Assembly: GCA_964393405.1 (NCBI GenBank) | Contig: CAYMTR010000006.1 | Span: 1 to 64,000, forward strand | Length of the DNA stretch: 64,000 bases | Source: CAYMTR01 sp964393405 | GTDB taxonomy: Bacteria; Bacteroidota; Bacteroidia; Bacteroidales; Prolixibacteraceae | Reading direction: 5' to 3' | Part shown: positions 25,691 through 35,569 of the stretch, piece after piece | Position numbering within the stretch: the stretch's first letter is position 1 | Layout: the number at the start of each line of letters is the position of its first letter | The notes under the pieces: model-generated | Databases searched by the model: none | What the model saw: the letters and a program-made list of their open reading frames with translations, nothing else | What the model was told of the DNA's origin: nothing | Program-made: the position numbers and the translations under genes

Positions 25691-27148
25691 ATGAAGAAGC
25701 TAAATGAACTGATTAGTGGGTTGAAGGTCGAAAAGATTGAAGGCAGAATAGATACTAACATATCTAAATTGGAATTCGATTCAAGAAAAGTTGAATCGGG
25801 AACAGCTTTTTTTGCTATTAAAGGGACAAATAGCGATGGGCACTTGTATATCGCAACGGCAATAGAGAAAGGAGCAAATATAGTTTTTTGTGAATTGATG
25901 CCTCAAACGCTTAATGAAGGAGTAACTTATGTTCAAGTAAAAGACTCTTCTGAAAGTTTAGGTATTGCTGCATCTAATTTTTATGACAATCCCTCTTCGA
26001 AGCTAAAATTGATTGGTATTACCGGGACAAATGGTAAAACAACGACAGCAACGCTTTTATATAGATTAGCTCTGAAGATGGGTTATAAGGTAGGCCTTAT
26101 TTCAACAATTATCTACAAAATAAACAACGAAGATATTCCGGCAACGCATACAACCCCTGACCAGTTACAGTTGAACAAACTGATGAAAAAAATGGTGGAT
26201 TCAGGTTGCGAGTATTGTTTTATGGAAGTTAGTTCCCATGCTATTGACCAAAAAAGGGTAACAGGTCTAGATTTTGACGGAGCAATCTTTTCAAATATAA
26301 CTCACGATCATCTTGATTACCATAAAACCTTTAATGGATATATAAAGGCAAAAAAACAATTTTTTGATAATCTAAAACCTGAAGCCTTTGCTTTGACGAA
26401 TATAGATGACAAGAATGGCAATGTGATGTTGCAAAATACAAAAGCCAGGAAATATAATTATTCTTTGAGATCAATGGCTGATTTTAAATGTAAAATAATA
26501 GAAAACCATTTTGATGGAATGCTATTGAATATTGGTTTTGATGAAGTATGGACACATTTTACAGGGAAATTCAATGCATATAATTTACTAGCTGTTTATA
26601 GTGCATCTCAATTACTTGGATTTGAAAAAGAAAAAGTGTTGGTTGAAATGAGCGACATGTATCCGGTAGATGGTAGGTTCGAAGTGTTCAGGTCCGAGGA
26701 AGGGAAATTTGCCGTTGTTGACTATGCCCATACTCCGGATGCTTTACTAAATGTGTTAGCTACAATTTCTGAAATTAGGAGTGAGGATGTGGATATAATA
26801 TGTGTTGTAGGAGCAGGTGGAGATAGAGACAAGACTAAACGTCCTGAAATGGCATCAATAGCATGTAATTTAAGTGATAAAGTAATATTGACTTCAGATA
26901 ATCCAAGGACTGAGGATCCAACAGCGATACTTAAAGATATGGAGGCAGGAGTTGACAAATCTAATGCAAAGAAAGTTTTGACTATTTCTGACAGAAGGGA
27001 AGCAATTAAAACATCTGTGATGATAGCTAAACCCGGGGATATTATTTTGATAGCCGGTAAGGGACATGAAAACTATCAAGAAATTAATGGAGTCAAATAT
27101 CACTTTGATGATAGAGAGGAAATAAAGAAAATTTTTGGGATTGAATAA
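25691..27148 (+). CDS. murE: UDP-MurNAc-tripeptide ligase (meso-diaminopimelate adding)
   Basis: Adds the third stem-peptide residue to UDP-MurNAc-L-Ala-D-Glu. The 485-residue Mur ligase has the ATP loop GTNGKTTTA at residues 112-120, TTPDQLQLNK and SSHAID for UDP-MurNAc binding, and DNPRTEDP near residue 404. The DNPR motif marks enzymes that select meso-diaminopimelate rather than lysine, so the cell wall should be the DAP type. It lies in the dcw operon, 22 bases after ftsI. Confidence 0.96.
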   Translation: MKKLNELISGLKVEKIEGRIDTNISKLEFDSRKVESGTAFFAIKGTNSDGHLYIATAIEKGANIVFCELMPQTLNEGVTYVQVKDSSESLGIAASNFYDNPSSKLKLIGITGTNGKTTTATLLYRLALKMGYKVGLISTIIYKINNEDIPATHTTPDQLQLNKLMKKMVDSGCEYCFMEVSSHAIDQKRVTGLDFDGAIFSNITHDHLDYHKTFNGYIKAKKQFFDNLKPEAFALTNIDDKNGNVMLQNTKARKYNYSLRSMADFKCKIIENHFDGMLLNIGFDEVWTHFTGKFNAYNLLAVYSASQLLGFEKEKVLVEMSDMYPVDGRFEVFRSEEGKFAVVDYAHTPDALLNVLATISEIRSEDVDIICVVGAGGDRDKTKRPEMASIACNLSDKVILTSDNPRTEDPTAILKDMEAGVDKSNAKKVLTISDRREAIKTSVMIAKPGDIILIAGKGHENYQEINGVKYHFDDREEIKKIFGIE

Positions 27149-27159
27149 TTTAAAAAATT

Positions 27160-28413
27160 ATGATCTATTACATCTATTCATTGATTGAACATTGGGATAT
27201 TCCCGGACTGGGACTTCTTCAATACATATCTTTCCGAGCTGCTGCTTCAGCAATCCTGTCATTAATTTTAACAATGATTTATGGTAAAAAAATCATTATG
27301 TTCCTTCAGAAGAAACAGATAGGAGAAGAAGTAAGGAACCTGGGACTTGAAGGACAGATGCAAAAGAAAGGAACTCCTACAATGGGAGGAATAATAATAC
27401 TTACCTCAATTCTTTTACCAACTTTCTTGTTTGCCCGGCTGGACAATATTTACGTATGGTTGATGATTATCACTACAGTCTGGTTAGGATTTATTGGTTT
27501 TATCGATGATTACATCAAGGTGTTTAAAAAAGACAAAGAAGGACTTGCCGGAAAATTCAAAGTGCTAGGGCAAGTGTCTTTAGGTGTGATTGTTGCAGCT
27601 ACGCTTTATTTGAGTGATGATGTTGTAGTACGTGAGAAAGTAACAGATGTGAATGGGAAATTTGTTACAGAAGTTAACGAAAACCGTGAGACCGGGCAAC
27701 AAGAAGTTAGTTATTTAACGAAGGAAGTGAAGTCGACAAAAACAACAATACCCTTTGTTAAAGGGCAGGAACTAGACTATAAGAGTTTATTTAAATTTCT
27801 TCCTGAGAACACACAGGATATAGCTACTTGGATTTTTTATATGTTGTTGATTATATTCATAATTACAGCTGTATCCAATGCAACGAACCTAACAGATGGT
27901 CTTGATGGACTAGCGGCCGGGACAACAGCGATTAGTGCTTCTACACTAGGTATACTAGCGTATGTAAGTGGTCATATAATGTTGGCTGATTATCTCAATA
28001 TAATGTTTATTCCAAACATTGGGGAACTATCAATATTTGTTGCTGCTTTTATTGGGGCGACAGTCGGTTTTTTGTGGTTCAATGCTTATCCTGCTCAAGT
28101 TTTTATGGGGGATACAGGTAGCCTTGCTTTAGGTGGAATTCTGGCAGTTTTTGCGATAATTATTAGAAAGGAAATAATGATTCCCTTGTTCTGTGGAATA
28201 TTTGTAGCTGAAAACTTGTCAGTTGTAATTCAAGTTGGCTATTTCAAATACACAAAACGGAAGTATGGTGTAGGAAAGAGAATATTTCTTATGGCTCCAC
28301 TTCATCATCATTATCAGAAGAAAGGTTACCATGAGGCAAAGATTGTTTCACGGTTTTGGATTATTGCGATGGTATTGGCAATAGTAAGTGTAATAACATT
28401 GAAAATGCGTTGA
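27160..28413 (+). CDS. mraY: Phospho-MurNAc-pentapeptide transferase
   Basis: Forms lipid I by moving phospho-MurNAc-pentapeptide to undecaprenyl phosphate. The 417-residue membrane protein has about ten helices and the family blocks GTPTMGGIIIL, FIDDYIKVFKKDKEGL, NATNLTDGLDGLA and APLHHHYQKKG. It is some 55 residues longer than E. coli MraY because of a hydrophilic insertion at roughly residues 155-210 (VREKVTDVNGK ... VKGQELDYKSL), which is typical of Bacteroidota. Its TGA stop shares one base with the murD start. Confidence 0.96.
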   Translation: MIYYIYSLIEHWDIPGLGLLQYISFRAAASAILSLILTMIYGKKIIMFLQKKQIGEEVRNLGLEGQMQKKGTPTMGGIIILTSILLPTFLFARLDNIYVWLMIITTVWLGFIGFIDDYIKVFKKDKEGLAGKFKVLGQVSLGVIVAATLYLSDDVVVREKVTDVNGKFVTEVNENRETGQQEVSYLTKEVKSTKTTIPFVKGQELDYKSLFKFLPENTQDIATWIFYMLLIIFIITAVSNATNLTDGLDGLAAGTTAISASTLGILAYVSGHIMLADYLNIMFIPNIGELSIFVAAFIGATVGFLWFNAYPAQVFMGDTGSLALGGILAVFAIIIRKEIMIPLFCGIFVAENLSVVIQVGYFKYTKRKYGVGKRIFLMAPLHHHYQKKGYHEAKIVSRFWIIAMVLAIVSVITLKMR

Positions 28414-29753
28414 TGAAAAAATTATTGGTGATACTAGGAGCTGGTGAAAGTGGTGTTGGTGCCGCTATACTTGGATTGAAACAAGGATTCGATGTTTTTG
28501 TATCTGACATTGGAGAATTAAAAGAAATTTACAGGATAGAGCTTGAGTCCAGAAACATTTTATTTGAAGAAAAACATCATACTGAGGAAATAATATATAA
28601 AGCTTCTTTAGTAGTAAAAAGTCCTGGTATTCCTGATAAATCGCCAATTATAAAAAAATTGAAGGAAAAGGAAATTCCAATTATTTCAGAGATTGAATTT
28701 GCCGGCAGATATACAAAAGCAAAAATGATTTGTATTACTGGGAGTAATGGAAAAACAACCACTACTATGCTAACTTATGATTTGCTAAAAAGGGCAGGTT
28801 TAAATGTAGCGATGGCAGGAAATGTTGGAAAGAGCTTTGCCAGAATGGTTGCAGAAGACAACTATGACTATTTTGTTATTGAGCTAAGCAGTTTCCAATT
28901 AGATGGGATGGTTGATTTTAGAGCAAATATTGCTGTTCTTATGAATATTACTCCTGATCATCTTGATAGATATGATTACAAAATGAAAAATTATACAGAT
29001 TCTAAATTTAGAATTATTCAGAATCAGACAAAAGAAAACTTTTTTATTTTTTTCAATGATGATCCGATAGTAAGAGAAGAAATTAAAAATCGGAAGATCG
29101 ATTCTATTTTAATGCCGTTCACTTTAGAAAGTAAAAATTTAGGTGATGGGGCATTTATTGAAAATGATGAAGTAGTAGTTAAATACAACAATAAAACATT
29201 CAAAATGTCAGTAAACGATTTATCCCTTCAAGGCAAACATAATGCCTGCAATTCAATGGCAGCAGGTATTATAGGAATGGTTTCAAATATAAAAAGTGAA
29301 TTTATCAGGGAGTGCCTCACAGACTTCAGGGGAGTTGAGCATAGATTGGAAAAATACCTAACGGTGCATGGGATTGATTTTATCAACGATTCAAAAGCTA
29401 CAAATATCAATTCTGTTTGGTATGCATTGGAGTCAATGACAAGGCCGACCGTATGGATTGTAGGTGGAATTGACAAAGGAAATGATTACAGTGAGCTCAT
29501 GGAACTTGTAAAACAAAAGGTTAAAGCAATTGTGTGTTTGGGAAAAGACAACACTAAAATATTGGAAACATTTAAAGATGTAATTCCAGAAATTGTAGAA
29601 ACGCAGAGTATGGAGCATGCTGTAAAATCGTCTTACTTCCTTGCGGAAAATGGAGATACAGTTTTGCTTTCGCCTGCATGTGCGAGTTTTGACCTATTTG
29701 ATAACTATGAAGATAGAGGAAGACAATTTAAAGAAGCAGTGAGAAATTTATAG
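28413..29753 (+). CDS. murD: UDP-MurNAc-L-alanine:D-glutamate ligase
   Basis: Adds D-glutamate to UDP-MurNAc-L-Ala. I start it at ATG 28413 (MKKLLVILGAGESG), which overlaps the mraY stop as TGATG; the open frame runs further upstream inside mraY without a family-like sequence. The 446-residue protein shows the N-terminal Rossmann loop LGAGESGVGAA, the ATP loop GSNGKTTTT, ELSSFQLDG, NITPDHLDRYD and, near the C-terminus, FINDSKATN and LLSPACASFDLFDNYEDRG, the last being distinctive for MurD. Confidence 0.96.
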   Translation: MKKLLVILGAGESGVGAAILGLKQGFDVFVSDIGELKEIYRIELESRNILFEEKHHTEEIIYKASLVVKSPGIPDKSPIIKKLKEKEIPIISEIEFAGRYTKAKMICITGSNGKTTTTMLTYDLLKRAGLNVAMAGNVGKSFARMVAEDNYDYFVIELSSFQLDGMVDFRANIAVLMNITPDHLDRYDYKMKNYTDSKFRIIQNQTKENFFIFFNDDPIVREEIKNRKIDSILMPFTLESKNLGDGAFIENDEVVVKYNNKTFKMSVNDLSLQGKHNACNSMAAGIIGMVSNIKSEFIRECLTDFRGVEHRLEKYLTVHGIDFINDSKATNINSVWYALESMTRPTVWIVGGIDKGNDYSELMELVKQKVKAIVCLGKDNTKILETFKDVIPEIVETQSMEHAVKSSYFLAENGDTVLLSPACASFDLFDNYEDRGRQFKEAVRNL

Positions 29754-29754
29754 A

Positions 29755-30963
29755 ATGGATAAAATTTTCAATATATTAAAAGGAGACAGAGTAATCTGGT
29801 TAGTTTTAATTTTTCTATCTCTGTTTTCATTATTAGTTGTTTATAGCGCAACTGGTTCACTTGCATATAGACAAATGAACGGAAATACTTTTTATTATTT
29901 GGCCAAGCAAATGGTAATGTTAATATTGGGTTTTGGTGTTATCATTCTTGTTGTAAAATATATACCTGTCAAATTTCTATCAATTTTTTCCTTATTAATA
30001 TTAGGATTAGGGGTAATGCTTTTAGCTGTAGCATTGGTTCTAAGGGTAGGTGGAGGAACCGGACGTACGTTTAATCTTGGGTTAATTTCTTTTCAGCCTG
30101 CAGAAATTGTGAAGATAGGATTGGTTTTGTTTGTTTCACGATTATTAGCTAATAATCAGGATAATGAAAATCCCCCCTCGGCAAATACTTTTTTATGGAT
30201 ACTTGTAATTACTGGGGTAGTGTGTTTGTTGATTTCATTATCTAATTTTTCAACTGCCGCATTACTATTTCTGACAATTATGACCCTTATGTTTATAGGA
30301 AGGGTTCCGTTGAAGTTTTTAGGTTTAACAATTGTTGGAGGTATTGCTGCAGTCGCTATTTTTTATGTTTTAGCATCAAGTGTCAATGTTGGTAGATTGA
30401 ATACTGTTAAGGGTAGGATAGATAGATTTATCAAGGGTGATCCGGAATCTGAAATAGGTATTACCCAGGCTGATTACGCAAAAATGGCAATATATAGGGG
30501 AGGCCAGGGAGGTCATGGTCCCGGAGGTAGTAAGGTTAGAAATCACATGGCTGCTGCGTATAACGATTTTATTTTTGCTATTCTGGTTGAAGAGTATGGT
30601 TGGATTAGCTTTTTTGTAATACTTGCATATATAATCTTTGCAGCAAGATCAGGCTTGATTATAAAACAAACGAAGCGAACCTTTCCTGCTTTTATGGTTA
30701 CGGGATTAACCCTAATGTTTGTTTTCCAGGCAATGATTAATATGGGCGTCTCTACTGGATTACTTCCTGTGACCGGTCAGACCTTACCATGGATTAGTAT
30801 GGGAGGAACTTCAACATTGTTCACGGCTTTCTCTCTGGGATGTATTTTGAGGGTCAGCTATCAGAATACTATAGAAGAAGCGGGAGAAGAGAAAATAGAA
30901 ATTAATATAAACGAACCCCCGGAAGAAGATCATGAATTTGCTGAGGTAGGTGCAATAGATTAG
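29755..30963 (+). CDS. ftsW: Septal peptidoglycan polymerase FtsW (SEDS family)
   Basis: The 402-residue integral membrane protein of the SEDS family polymerises glycan strands from lipid II together with FtsI. About ten membrane helices are visible. Conserved patches are SLLVVYSATGSLAYR in helix 1, FQPAEIVKIGLVLFVSRLLA, the region before QADYAKMAIYRGG, and the C-terminal GQTLPWISMGGTSTLF, which is diagnostic. It begins one base after murD. The C-terminal ~30 residues are acidic and cytoplasmic (EEAGEEKIEINI). RodA is the close alternative, but the dcw position indicates FtsW. Confidence 0.94.
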   Translation: MDKIFNILKGDRVIWLVLIFLSLFSLLVVYSATGSLAYRQMNGNTFYYLAKQMVMLILGFGVIILVVKYIPVKFLSIFSLLILGLGVMLLAVALVLRVGGGTGRTFNLGLISFQPAEIVKIGLVLFVSRLLANNQDNENPPSANTFLWILVITGVVCLLISLSNFSTAALLFLTIMTLMFIGRVPLKFLGLTIVGGIAAVAIFYVLASSVNVGRLNTVKGRIDRFIKGDPESEIGITQADYAKMAIYRGGQGGHGPGGSKVRNHMAAAYNDFIFAILVEEYGWISFFVILAYIIFAARSGLIIKQTKRTFPAFMVTGLTLMFVFQAMINMGVSTGLLPVTGQTLPWISMGGTSTLFTAFSLGCILRVSYQNTIEEAGEEKIEININEPPEEDHEFAEVGAID

Positions 30964-30997
30964 TGTTGAATGATTTTGGAAGGATATTAAATATATA

Positions 30998-32104
30998 ATG
31001 AATAAAAAATTAAAAATAATTATTAGTGGCGGTGGAACCGGAGGACATATCTTCCCGGCCCTCTCAATAGCGAATGAACTAAAGGCTATAAAACCTGATT
31101 GTGACATTCTATTTGTAGGGGCAACCGGTAGGATGGAAATGGAAAAGGTTCCAGCCGCAGGATATAATATTGTTGGGTTACCTGTTATAGGATTTCCACG
31201 CAAACCAGGAATTAAAATGATTACCTTTTTTTTAAATCTGGCTCGAAGTATAAAACTTGCGCGCAAATTGATTAAGCAATTCAATCCTGATGTTGTGGTA
31301 GGTGTGGGCGGATATGCTAGCGGTCCAATTTTGAGAGTAGCGATAAATTTGAGAATTCCAACATTGATTCAGGAACAAAATTCGTATGCCGGAATCACAA
31401 ACAGATTGTTGGGTAAGAGGGCAAGTAAAATTTGTGTCTCTTATGATCGAATGAATCGCTATTTTCCCGCAGATAAGATCGTCCACACCGGAAATCCAGT
31501 TAGAAAGAATTTACTTGAAGGTTTGAATAAACAAGAAGAAGCTGCTAATTATTTTAACGTTAACAGAGAAAAGAAGGTTATTCTATTGATGGGAGGAAGC
31601 CTTGGAGCGGGGACACTAAATAAAAGTGTTCTGAACTCTCTGGATTTGATTAATAATTCTCAAATAGAAGTTATTTGGCAAACAGGGAAGTATTATTTTA
31701 ATGATATTGTTAATAATAAAAAGGTGACAGATTGTTCCAATTTACATGTTTATGAATTTATTTCAAGAATGGATCTAGCATATTCCTTAGCTGAAGTTGT
31801 AATTTCAAGAGCAGGTGCTGGAACAATTTCAGAACTATGTATGATGGGAAAGGCTGTCGTTCTGGTTCCGTCTCCTAACGTAGCTGAAGATCATCAAACA
31901 AAGAATGCTCTAGCCTTAGTTGAAAAAGATGCTGCAATATTGGTTCCTGATTGTGATGCTTTGACAAACTTGTTTAATGTAACAATAGGTTTATTAGATG
32001 ATGAAAAGAAAATCAATCAATTAAAGAAAAATATTTCTGCTTTGGCAAAACCTAATGCAGCAAGAGATATTGCTGAAATTATTATGGGGATGATAAAGAA
32101 ATGA
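30998..32104 (+). CDS. murG: UDP-GlcNAc:lipid I N-acetylglucosaminyltransferase
   Basis: Converts lipid I to lipid II on the inner face of the membrane. The 368-residue GT28 enzyme has the first glycine-rich loop SGGGTGGHIFPALSIA near residue 10, GVGGYASGP near 97, the second loop GGSLGAGTLNKSV near 198 and VISRAGAGTISEL near 267. It overlaps murC by 4 bases (ATGA), indicating translational coupling within the operon. Confidence 0.97.
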   Translation: MNKKLKIIISGGGTGGHIFPALSIANELKAIKPDCDILFVGATGRMEMEKVPAAGYNIVGLPVIGFPRKPGIKMITFFLNLARSIKLARKLIKQFNPDVVVGVGGYASGPILRVAINLRIPTLIQEQNSYAGITNRLLGKRASKICVSYDRMNRYFPADKIVHTGNPVRKNLLEGLNKQEEAANYFNVNREKKVILLMGGSLGAGTLNKSVLNSLDLINNSQIEVIWQTGKYYFNDIVNNKKVTDCSNLHVYEFISRMDLAYSLAEVVISRAGAGTISELCMMGKAVVLVPSPNVAEDHQTKNALALVEKDAAILVPDCDALTNLFNVTIGLLDDEKKINQLKKNISALAKPNAARDIAEIIMGMIKK

Positions 32105-33495
32105 GTATAGATTTAAAACATATAGAAAACATTTACTTTCTTGGTATCGGGGGTATCGGGATGAGTGCTCTTGCCAGGTTTGCCAAAGCTACAGGTAAGA
32201 ATGTTTCAGGTTATGATTTAACGAAAACCCCACTTACAATTCAATTATCAAAAGAAGGTATTACTATTCATTATACGGAAGACCTCAATCAGCTTCCGAA
32301 AACCTTTTTAAATTCAAACACTTTGGTAGTCAGAACGCCAGCCGTTCCGGAAGATCATGCTGAATATTTGTTTTTCCAAAAAAATGGCTACCAAATTGTT
32401 AAAAGAAGTGAATTACTTGGGTTTCTGACAAGTAATAGAGAATGTATTGCTGTTTCGGGAACCCATGGTAAAACTTCTGTTACAACAATGATTACTCTTT
32501 TATTGAAGGAATCAGGTATTGATATTGGTGCTTTTTTAGGAGGTATTTCAAGAAACTTTGATTCCAACCTTGTACTACCAAACAATCCAAATAGTTTAGT
32601 CGTCACTGAAGCTGATGAGTATGACAGATCTTTTTTACAGTTATATCCATCTTTAGCTTTGATAACATCCATTGATGCAGATCACTTAGATATCTATGGT
32701 GATTATGGTTCTTTAAAAGAAGCTTTCAATAAATTTATTTCTAATGTCCGTAAAGACGGAATTATTTTGTACAAACAAGGATTAGATTTATCCTTTAATG
32801 AATTTCCTGACAAAAAATTCTTCAGTTATTCAATTGAAAAAGAAGCAGATTTCCATATTAGAAATTTAAAAATAGTAAAAGAAGCATATCAGTTTGATGT
32901 TGTTGCACCCGATATGCTTATTAAAGACGTGCGTCTGGAATATCCGGGTAAGGTCAATGTTGAAAATATTCTAGCAGCTTTATCTGCGGCGTTATTATCA
33001 GGAGCTGATCCAATAAAAGTTAAAAAGGCGATCTCTCTTTATAAAGGTGTTCAAAGGAGGTTTGATATCAGATTTCAAGATGATAATAAACTTTTTATCG
33101 ATGATTATGCTCATCATCCGGAAGAAATTAAAGCTACAATAATTTCAATAAAAGAATTGTTCCCCGATAAAAAATTGTTAGGGGTGTTTCAGCCTCATTT
33201 ATATTCAAGAACAAAGGATTTTGCCAATGGTTTTGCAGAAAGTTTAGATCTTCTTGATGAGGCAATTTTATTAGATATTTATCCTGCAAGGGAAAAACAA
33301 ATACCTGGAGTTACATCAAAAACGATATTGGATAAAATGAAATGTAATTTTAAGTCAATTGTTGGCTATGATGATCTTGTTAAAAAACTTAAAATTAAAG
33401 AGTTCGATATCTTATTGACTATGGGAGCAGGTGATATTGACAAGCTGGTTGAACCAATTTGCTTGATGCTTAAAGGACAGATTATTAATAAATGA
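32101..33495 (+). CDS. murC: UDP-MurNAc:L-alanine ligase
   Basis: Adds L-alanine to UDP-MurNAc, the first stem-peptide residue. The 464-residue Mur ligase shows the N-terminal FLGIGGIGMSALARF, the ATP loop GTHGKTSVT near residue 121, VTEADEYDRSFLQL, SIDADHLDIYG, DDYAHHPEEIKATI and FQPHLYSRTKDF, all typical of MurC. It overlaps murG and ftsQ by 4 bases each, so translation of the three is coupled. Confidence 0.97.
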   Translation: MSIDLKHIENIYFLGIGGIGMSALARFAKATGKNVSGYDLTKTPLTIQLSKEGITIHYTEDLNQLPKTFLNSNTLVVRTPAVPEDHAEYLFFQKNGYQIVKRSELLGFLTSNRECIAVSGTHGKTSVTTMITLLLKESGIDIGAFLGGISRNFDSNLVLPNNPNSLVVTEADEYDRSFLQLYPSLALITSIDADHLDIYGDYGSLKEAFNKFISNVRKDGIILYKQGLDLSFNEFPDKKFFSYSIEKEADFHIRNLKIVKEAYQFDVVAPDMLIKDVRLEYPGKVNVENILAALSAALLSGADPIKVKKAISLYKGVQRRFDIRFQDDNKLFIDDYAHHPEEIKATIISIKELFPDKKLLGVFQPHLYSRTKDFANGFAESLDLLDEAILLDIYPAREKQIPGVTSKTILDKMKCNFKSIVGYDDLVKKLKIKEFDILLTMGAGDIDKLVEPICLMLKGQIINK

Positions 33496-34244
33496 AAAGA
33501 ACAGTAATCATAAAATTCACGGCACTTATTGCTCTTATAGCAATGATAATTGTAACTCTAACTCTGATTGTTAATAAGGTGAAGGAGCTGCGATGTAATG
33601 GCGTGGAGGTTTTTTTTAAAGAAAAGCAACATTATATATCCGAAAGATCAATAGAAAATATTGTTTATTCAAGCGTGAATGGCTTGAAGGGTAGGAAGTT
33701 GAATACATTGAACACTGATCCTATTGAGAAGAAAATAGAAAAAAATCCATGGGTTGAAGACGCAGAAGTATATGTTGGATTTGAGAAGTCTGATTCTAAA
33801 TTCTTTAAGGGTGGATTAAAAGTAAAGATTGATCAGAGGGAACCATATTATAGAGTAATAACTACAAATGGTGGTTATTACGTCGACAGGAAAGGTTACA
33901 AAATGCCTTTTTCAATATTAGCTACTAAAAAAGTAATGGTTGTGACTGGCCATCTGAATCAAGATTTAGCAAAAAATGAATTACCGGTTTTGCTTGATTT
34001 TATATATGATGATAAATATTTGAAATCTTTGATTGAGCAAATTCATGTGAGAAGAAATGGTGAAGTTCTTTTAGTACCAAGAATAGGAGCCCACACAGTA
34101 GAGTTTGGAAAGATTGAAGATATGGAGCGGAAGTTTAAACATCTTTATGCGCTTTATACCGAAGGATTTGATGGAGAAGACTGGAGAAAATATAAAAAAG
34201 TATCCTTGAAATTCAGAAATCAGATAGTTTGTACCAAGAGATAA
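33492..34244 (+). CDS. ftsQ: Division protein FtsQ
   Basis: A 250-residue bitopic membrane protein with one helix at residues ~8-30 and a periplasmic domain. The start of the periplasmic part (VEVFFKEKQHYISERSIENIV) matches a POTRA module, followed by a beta-rich segment (NPWVEDAEVYVGFE ... LKVKIDQREPYYRV ... YYVDRKGYKMPF) usual for FtsQ/DivIB. It bridges the early divisome with FtsL, FtsB and FtsWI. It lies in its usual place before ftsA and overlaps murC by 4 bases. Confidence 0.9.
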   Translation: MKRTVIIKFTALIALIAMIIVTLTLIVNKVKELRCNGVEVFFKEKQHYISERSIENIVYSSVNGLKGRKLNTLNTDPIEKKIEKNPWVEDAEVYVGFEKSDSKFFKGGLKVKIDQREPYYRVITTNGGYYVDRKGYKMPFSILATKKVMVVTGHLNQDLAKNELPVLLDFIYDDKYLKSLIEQIHVRRNGEVLLVPRIGAHTVEFGKIEDMERKFKHLYALYTEGFDGEDWRKYKKVSLKFRNQIVCTKR

Positions 34245-34277
34245 AAAATACAGTGAACAAAGAATAATAATACACCT

Positions 34278-35543
34278 ATGAGTGAACGAAATAATATTGT
34301 AGCATCAGTCGATATTGGGACAAATACAACAATTTGCCTTATTGGCAGAGAAAATGAAGGAAAGAAAACTGAAGTATTAGGTTATTCCATGGTTGGATCT
34401 GCTGGAATTAGAAGGGGAGTTGTGTTTAATATTGACGAAACCGTTGAGGCAATTAAAAAAGTTGTTGTTAAAGCATCTGCCGGTCTAGAAGTCGAAATAA
34501 AAAAACTGTACGTGAACGTAAGTGGACAAAAAATCCGTACAGTAAACAGGGTCCTTCACAAAAGTATTGAAGCTGGAAAAATAATCACGAAAGCTGATAT
34601 AAAGGGTCTTTTTGAAGAAGCAAGGTCAACTGTTCAACAACCTGGAGAAAAGATTTATCATGTTGTTATTCAGTCTTATTCAGTTGATGGTGAAACTGCG
34701 ATTCATAATCCTATTGGTGTTGCAGGATCTGAGCTTTGTGCTGAATACAAGTTAGTAATAGGACCTGAGATTTACGAAGAAAAGCTTCGGATGAGTCTAA
34801 GTAAAGCAGGGTTTGAACTCGTAAAAGCAGTTGTAACACCTATTGCTGCATCTGATTCTGTGTTGTCGGATGAAGAAAAAGAAGCGGGAGTTGTGGTTAT
34901 TGATTTAGGAGGAGGTACTTCATCAATTTCTGTTTTTAACGAGAACGTGTTGAGATTTATTTCGATAATACCCTTTGGTGGAAACTCAGTTACTCTTGAT
35001 ATAAAGGAGGGCTGCAATATCTTATTAAAACACGCAGAATTATTGAAAGTTCAGTACGGTGCTGCTTTAGGCGATTTTGCACCTGCAAATAAAGTTGCTA
35101 CCATTCCGGGGATTAATGGCTGGGAACCTAAAGAGATTTCGTTCAAGACCTTATCGTATATAATTCAGGCACGAATGGAGGAAATTGTTGAATTTATTTA
35201 TACGCAGATCCAAGAAAGCGGATATTTAGATAAACTAGGTGCCGGAATTGTAATAACCGGTGGGGGTGCAAAGCTTGAGGGATTAAGACAGCTTGTTAGA
35301 TACAAAACAGGAATGGATGTAAGAATTGGTTTTCCAATAATTGGTTTGACTCTTGATCAAGAGAAAGTGCTAGAAAGCCCTCAATTTGCAGCTGCTTTTG
35401 GATTGCTGAAAAAAGCACTCAAGGATGTGAATGCTCAAAATGAAGAATTAGTTTCAAAACCGATAAAAAAAGAAGAAAAGTCAAAGTCAAAGTTTGGCGA
35501 TTCTGTATTTCAAAAATTATCATTGTTTTTTAACGAAGAATAG
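34278..35543 (+). CDS. ftsA: Division actin homologue FtsA
   Basis: Tethers FtsZ filaments to the membrane. The 421-residue protein has the actin-family phosphate loops SVDIGTNTTICLIG (residues ~10-23) and VVVIDLGGGTSSISVF (~200-215), the SHS2/1C domain between them, and the adenosine loop ITGGGAKLEGL near 327. A basic linker (KPIKKEEKSKSK) leads to an amphipathic C-terminal helix at about 406-421 (FGDSVFQKLSLFFNEE), the membrane-targeting sequence. The helix resembles the tail of the FtsZ paralogue encoded 26 bases downstream. Confidence 0.95.
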   Translation: MSERNNIVASVDIGTNTTICLIGRENEGKKTEVLGYSMVGSAGIRRGVVFNIDETVEAIKKVVVKASAGLEVEIKKLYVNVSGQKIRTVNRVLHKSIEAGKIITKADIKGLFEEARSTVQQPGEKIYHVVIQSYSVDGETAIHNPIGVAGSELCAEYKLVIGPEIYEEKLRMSLSKAGFELVKAVVTPIAASDSVLSDEEKEAGVVVIDLGGGTSSISVFNENVLRFISIIPFGGNSVTLDIKEGCNILLKHAELLKVQYGAALGDFAPANKVATIPGINGWEPKEISFKTLSYIIQARMEEIVEFIYTQIQESGYLDKLGAGIVITGGGAKLEGLRQLVRYKTGMDVRIGFPIIGLTLDQEKVLESPQFAAAFGLLKKALKDVNAQNEELVSKPIKKEEKSKSKFGDSVFQKLSLFFNEE

Positions 35544-35569
35544 AATTCAGAACTTTAAATATCAAAATT

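Noticed and set aside
28356..28412. Upstream start for murD inside mraY
   Set aside because: The extra residues do not resemble MurD, and the ATG overlapping the mraY stop begins exactly at the family N-terminus.
30811..31284. 157-codon open frame on the minus strand over ftsW and murG
   Set aside because: It lies antisense to two well-supported genes, has no recognisable domain, and is a shadow of their codon pattern.
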